Positions 23,946 through 25,785 of a DNA stretch of 25,785 nt are shown here, one piece after another. The number at the start of each line of letters is the position of its first letter. The first letter of the stretch is position 1. The stretch lies in NCBI GenBank assembly GCA_050184295.1, contig JBFXAM010000060.1, positions 1 through 25,785 of the forward strand. The letters run 5' to 3'. Below the pieces are notes generated by a model, which had not been told where the DNA came from, made no database searches, and saw only the letters and a program-made list of their open reading frames with translations. This DNA is from JBFXAM01 sp050184295. Its GTDB lineage: Bacteria; Planctomycetota; Phycisphaerae; UBA1845; Fen-1342. The position numbers were made by a program, and so were the translations under genes.

Positions 23946-24551
23946 ATGGATCCGAGCGAATTCATCCAGACCACAACCGAACTGCTCGCGGGCCTGCACG
24001 AGAGCGGCAACCGGGCGGCGTGGGACGAATTCGACCGGCGCTATCGACCGATCCTGGTCGCGTTTCTTCGCCGCATGGGCCTCCACGACGCGGACGCCGC
24101 GGACGTCGCCCAGGACACGCTGGCGTGCTTCGTGCAGGACTACCGCGCCCGAAAGTATGACCGCGCTCAGGGACGGCTGCGCTCGTGGTTGATCGGCATC
24201 GCGCGCTGCCGGCTGGTCGACCTCAAGCGCCGCACCGGCCGGCGGCGCGAGCTGCGCGGCGAGTCGGCGATCGTTGAGCTCGCCGACAGCGTCGACATCG
24301 AGGCCGTGTGGGATGGCGAAGAGAAGCGCCACATCTTTCAACAGGCGGTGCAGGAACTGCGGCGCTCCACGCAGTTCCACGAACGAACGCTGGAAGCGTT
24401 CGAGCGCGTGGTGTTCGGCCGCGAGCCGGTCCACGCGGTCGCCGGCGAACTCGGGCTGAAACCGCAGGAGATCTATAACGCCAAGAACCGCGTGATCGAG
24501 CGGCTGCGGGCGATCGTCGCGCGCTACGAGGCCGGCTGGATCGGCGCCTAG
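23946..24551 (+). CDS. ECF-type sigma-70 family RNA polymerase sigma factor
   Basis: 201 residues with the two sigma regions of the ECF group. Region 2: NRAAWDEFDRRYRPILVAFLRRMGLHDADAADVAQDTLACF (about 22-62), then GRLRSWLIGIARCRLVDLKRR. Region 4: ERTLEAFERVVFGREPVHAVAGELGLKPQEIYNAKNRVIERLRAIV (about 146-191), with the helix-turn-helix on AGELGLKPQEIYNAKNRV. Such factors direct RNA polymerase to a small regulon. Two bases after its TAG begins a membrane Ser/Thr kinase gene, matching the planctomycete-rich ECF groups associated with protein kinases, where the kinase replaces the classical anti-sigma factor. The start at 23946 is the first good ATG. A 9-bp direct repeat lies just upstream. The target promoters are unknown. 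Confidence 0.92.
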   Translation: MDPSEFIQTTTELLAGLHESGNRAAWDEFDRRYRPILVAFLRRMGLHDADAADVAQDTLACFVQDYRARKYDRAQGRLRSWLIGIARCRLVDLKRRTGRRRELRGESAIVELADSVDIEAVWDGEEKRHIFQQAVQELRRSTQFHERTLEAFERVVFGREPVHAVAGELGLKPQEIYNAKNRVIERLRAIVARYEAGWIGA

Positions 24552-24553
24552 GC

Positions 24554-25785
24554 ATGTCGGCGCCCCGAAGCGACTGCCCCGCGCCCGAGCGTCTGGAGGA
24601 GGTCGCGATCGGCGCGCCGGCGGACGCGTCGCTCGAAGCGCACCTCGCGGACTGCGCCCGGTGTCGGGCGCGGCTCGACCAGATCGTCGCGGACAATCGT
24701 TTTCTGCTCTCGTTCGCGAGCGCGGCGGAGTCCGAGACGGATCCGTCCGTGGCGCTGCCTGAGCTTCGCATCCCCGGGTACGAGCTGCTGCGCGAGTTGC
24801 ACCGCGGCGGTCAAGGCGTCGTGTATCACGCCCGCCAGCAGTCGACGAAGCGCGACGTCGCGATCAAGGTCATGCGCCAGGGCCCGTTCGCGACGCTGGC
24901 GGACCGGGCGCGCTTTGAGCGCGAGATCGACACGCTCTCGCGCCTCGAACACCCCAACATCGTCACGGTTCACGACGCGGGCCGGGCCGGCGGATTCCAC
25001 TATTTCGTCATGCCGCTCGTGGCCGGCCGCCCGCTCGACGAGTGGGCCGCGGACGCGCCGCCTGCGGCCCGCCGCCACGCAACGCCCAACGGCGAACGCG
25101 CGGACCTCGCCGCCGACGTGCTCGAGGTCTTCATTCGCGTCTGCGAGGCGGTGCATGCCGCTCATCTGCGCGGCATCATTCACCGTGATCTCAAGCCCAG
25201 CAACATCCGCGTCGATCCGTCCGGCGACCCGCACGTGCTCGACTTCGGACTGGCCAAGCCGATCGATGCGCCGCGTGATTCGGCGATGACCCAGACCGGG
25301 CAATTCGTCGGCTCGCTGCCCTGGGCGGCGCCCGAGCAGATCGAAGGGGAGCCGGCGCGTCTCGATATCCGCACCGACGTGTATTCGCTGGGCGTGATCC
25401 TTTACCAACTGCTCACGGGCGCCCTGCCCTACGACGTCGGCAGCAACCTGCGGAGCGCGCTGGACAACATCCTCCACCACCAGCCCGCGGCGCCGAGCGC
25501 GCAGCGGTCCGCGCGGCGCCGCGGGTCGGCGATCGACGAGGAACTCGACACGATCGTGTTGAAGTGCCTCTCGAAGGATCGCGAGCGGCGCTACCAGAGC
25601 GCCGGCGAACTGGCCCGCGACCTACGCCGCTACCGGGCCGGCGAACCCATCGACGCGAAGCGCGACAGCGCGCTCTACGTGCTGCGCACGACGCTGCGGC
25701 GGTATCGGCTGCGCGTCGCCGCCGCGGGCGCGTTCGTCGTGCTGCTGGTCGTGTTCGCGATCGTGATGTCGCTGCTGTACCGGCG
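24554..25785 (+). CDS. Transmembrane Ser/Thr protein kinase with N-terminal ZAS-like zinc motif (cut by window end)
   Basis: The frame is open from ATG 24554 to the window edge, giving 410 complete codons. Residues 1-45 hold a ZAS-like anti-sigma pattern: Cys8, then HLADCARC with His30, Cys34 and Cys37 (H-x3-C-x2-C). The kinase domain spans about 76-365: glycine loop LHRGGQGVVYHA (82-93), VAIKV with Lys105, IIHRDLKPSN (208-217), DFGLAK (230-235), and AAPEQ (258-262) of the APE motif. All catalytic residues are present. One membrane span follows (about 388-409), so the domain after the edge is probably outside the cytoplasm. It starts two bases after the ECF sigma stop, so it is co-transcribed and probably controls that factor. 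The part beyond the edge would show what it senses. Confidence 0.93.
   Translation, partial: MSAPRSDCPAPERLEEVAIGAPADASLEAHLADCARCRARLDQIVADNRFLLSFASAAESETDPSVALPELRIPGYELLRELHRGGQGVVYHARQQSTKRDVAIKVMRQGPFATLADRARFEREIDTLSRLEHPNIVTVHDAGRAGGFHYFVMPLVAGRPLDEWAADAPPAARRHATPNGERADLAADVLEVFIRVCEAVHAAHLRGIIHRDLKPSNIRVDPSGDPHVLDFGLAKPIDAPRDSAMTQTGQFVGSLPWAAPEQIEGEPARLDIRTDVYSLGVILYQLLTGALPYDVGSNLRSALDNILHHQPAAPSAQRSARRRGSAIDEELDTIVLKCLSKDRERRYQSAGELARDLRRYRAGEPIDAKRDSALYVLRTTLRRYRLRVAAAGAFVVLLVVFAIVMSLLYR

Noticed and set aside
1..25785. CRISPR array, prophage or integrative element
   Set aside because: No regularly spaced repeats, phage structural genes, integrase or att-like duplication next to the tRNA were seen.

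Overview
The window is very GC-rich, with one lower-GC pocket near 22,090-22,170, and reads as chromosome of a planctomycete, most likely from a Phycisphaerae-like lineage. This rests on several hallmarks: a secreted dehydrogenase ending in a Cys-containing planctomycete dockerin preceded by a DCNGNGLNDGC linker; a protein with a PEP-CTERM sorting tail; an ECF sigma gene followed two bases later by a membrane Ser/Thr kinase; a Minf_1886-family protein; and a TTQPTTQPT-type linker in a secreted protein. The phylum is inferred from these family habits, not from a marker gene. I see no CRISPR array, insertion sequence, prophage or integrase.

Layout. 1-1,762 (-): penicillin-acylase-family precursor that stops in the middle of its beta chain. 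2,022-2,095 (-): tRNA with anticodon UAA but a short variable loop. 2,207-3,376 (-): YgfZ-type folate-binding protein, divergent from cinA (3,558-4,841, +). 5,031-6,498 (-): a probable operon of an ArsR-family repressor, a cytosolic SRPBCC protein and an exported SRPBCC protein, driven by a promoter whose spacer is a perfect inverted repeat. 6,687-9,477 (+): small membrane protein, PEP-CTERM protein and GH114-like lipoprotein. A 15-bp hairpin separates these from two leftward genes: a PQQ-type sugar dehydrogenase with Ig and dockerin domains (9,558-11,297) and a PLP-dependent decarboxylase (11,701-13,242).

13,514-17,725 (+): a 914-residue exported multidomain protein and a RicT/PSP1 protein with extra cysteines and a basic tail. 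17,877-21,620 (+): Minf_1886 protein, AI-2E-family permease, a 51-residue single-span membrane protein and a 644-residue glycosyltransferase-like protein whose start overlaps the stop of the small gene. 21,621-22,327 has no convincing gene. 22,328-22,867 (-): exported protein of unknown function, divergent from a PglD/NeuD-type acyltransferase (23,101-23,781). The window ends in an ECF sigma factor and a Ser/Thr kinase cut by the right edge.

Much of the window is cell-envelope or extracellular biology: hydrolases, a dockerin enzyme, a PEP-CTERM protein, glycan-type enzymes and sigma/kinase signalling. The rest is housekeeping. I did not find a convincing new multigene system. The most useful leads are the in-frame stop in the acylase, the class I tRNA with anticodon UAA, the planctomycete variant of RicT, and the kinase carrying an anti-sigma-like zinc motif next to its sigma factor.
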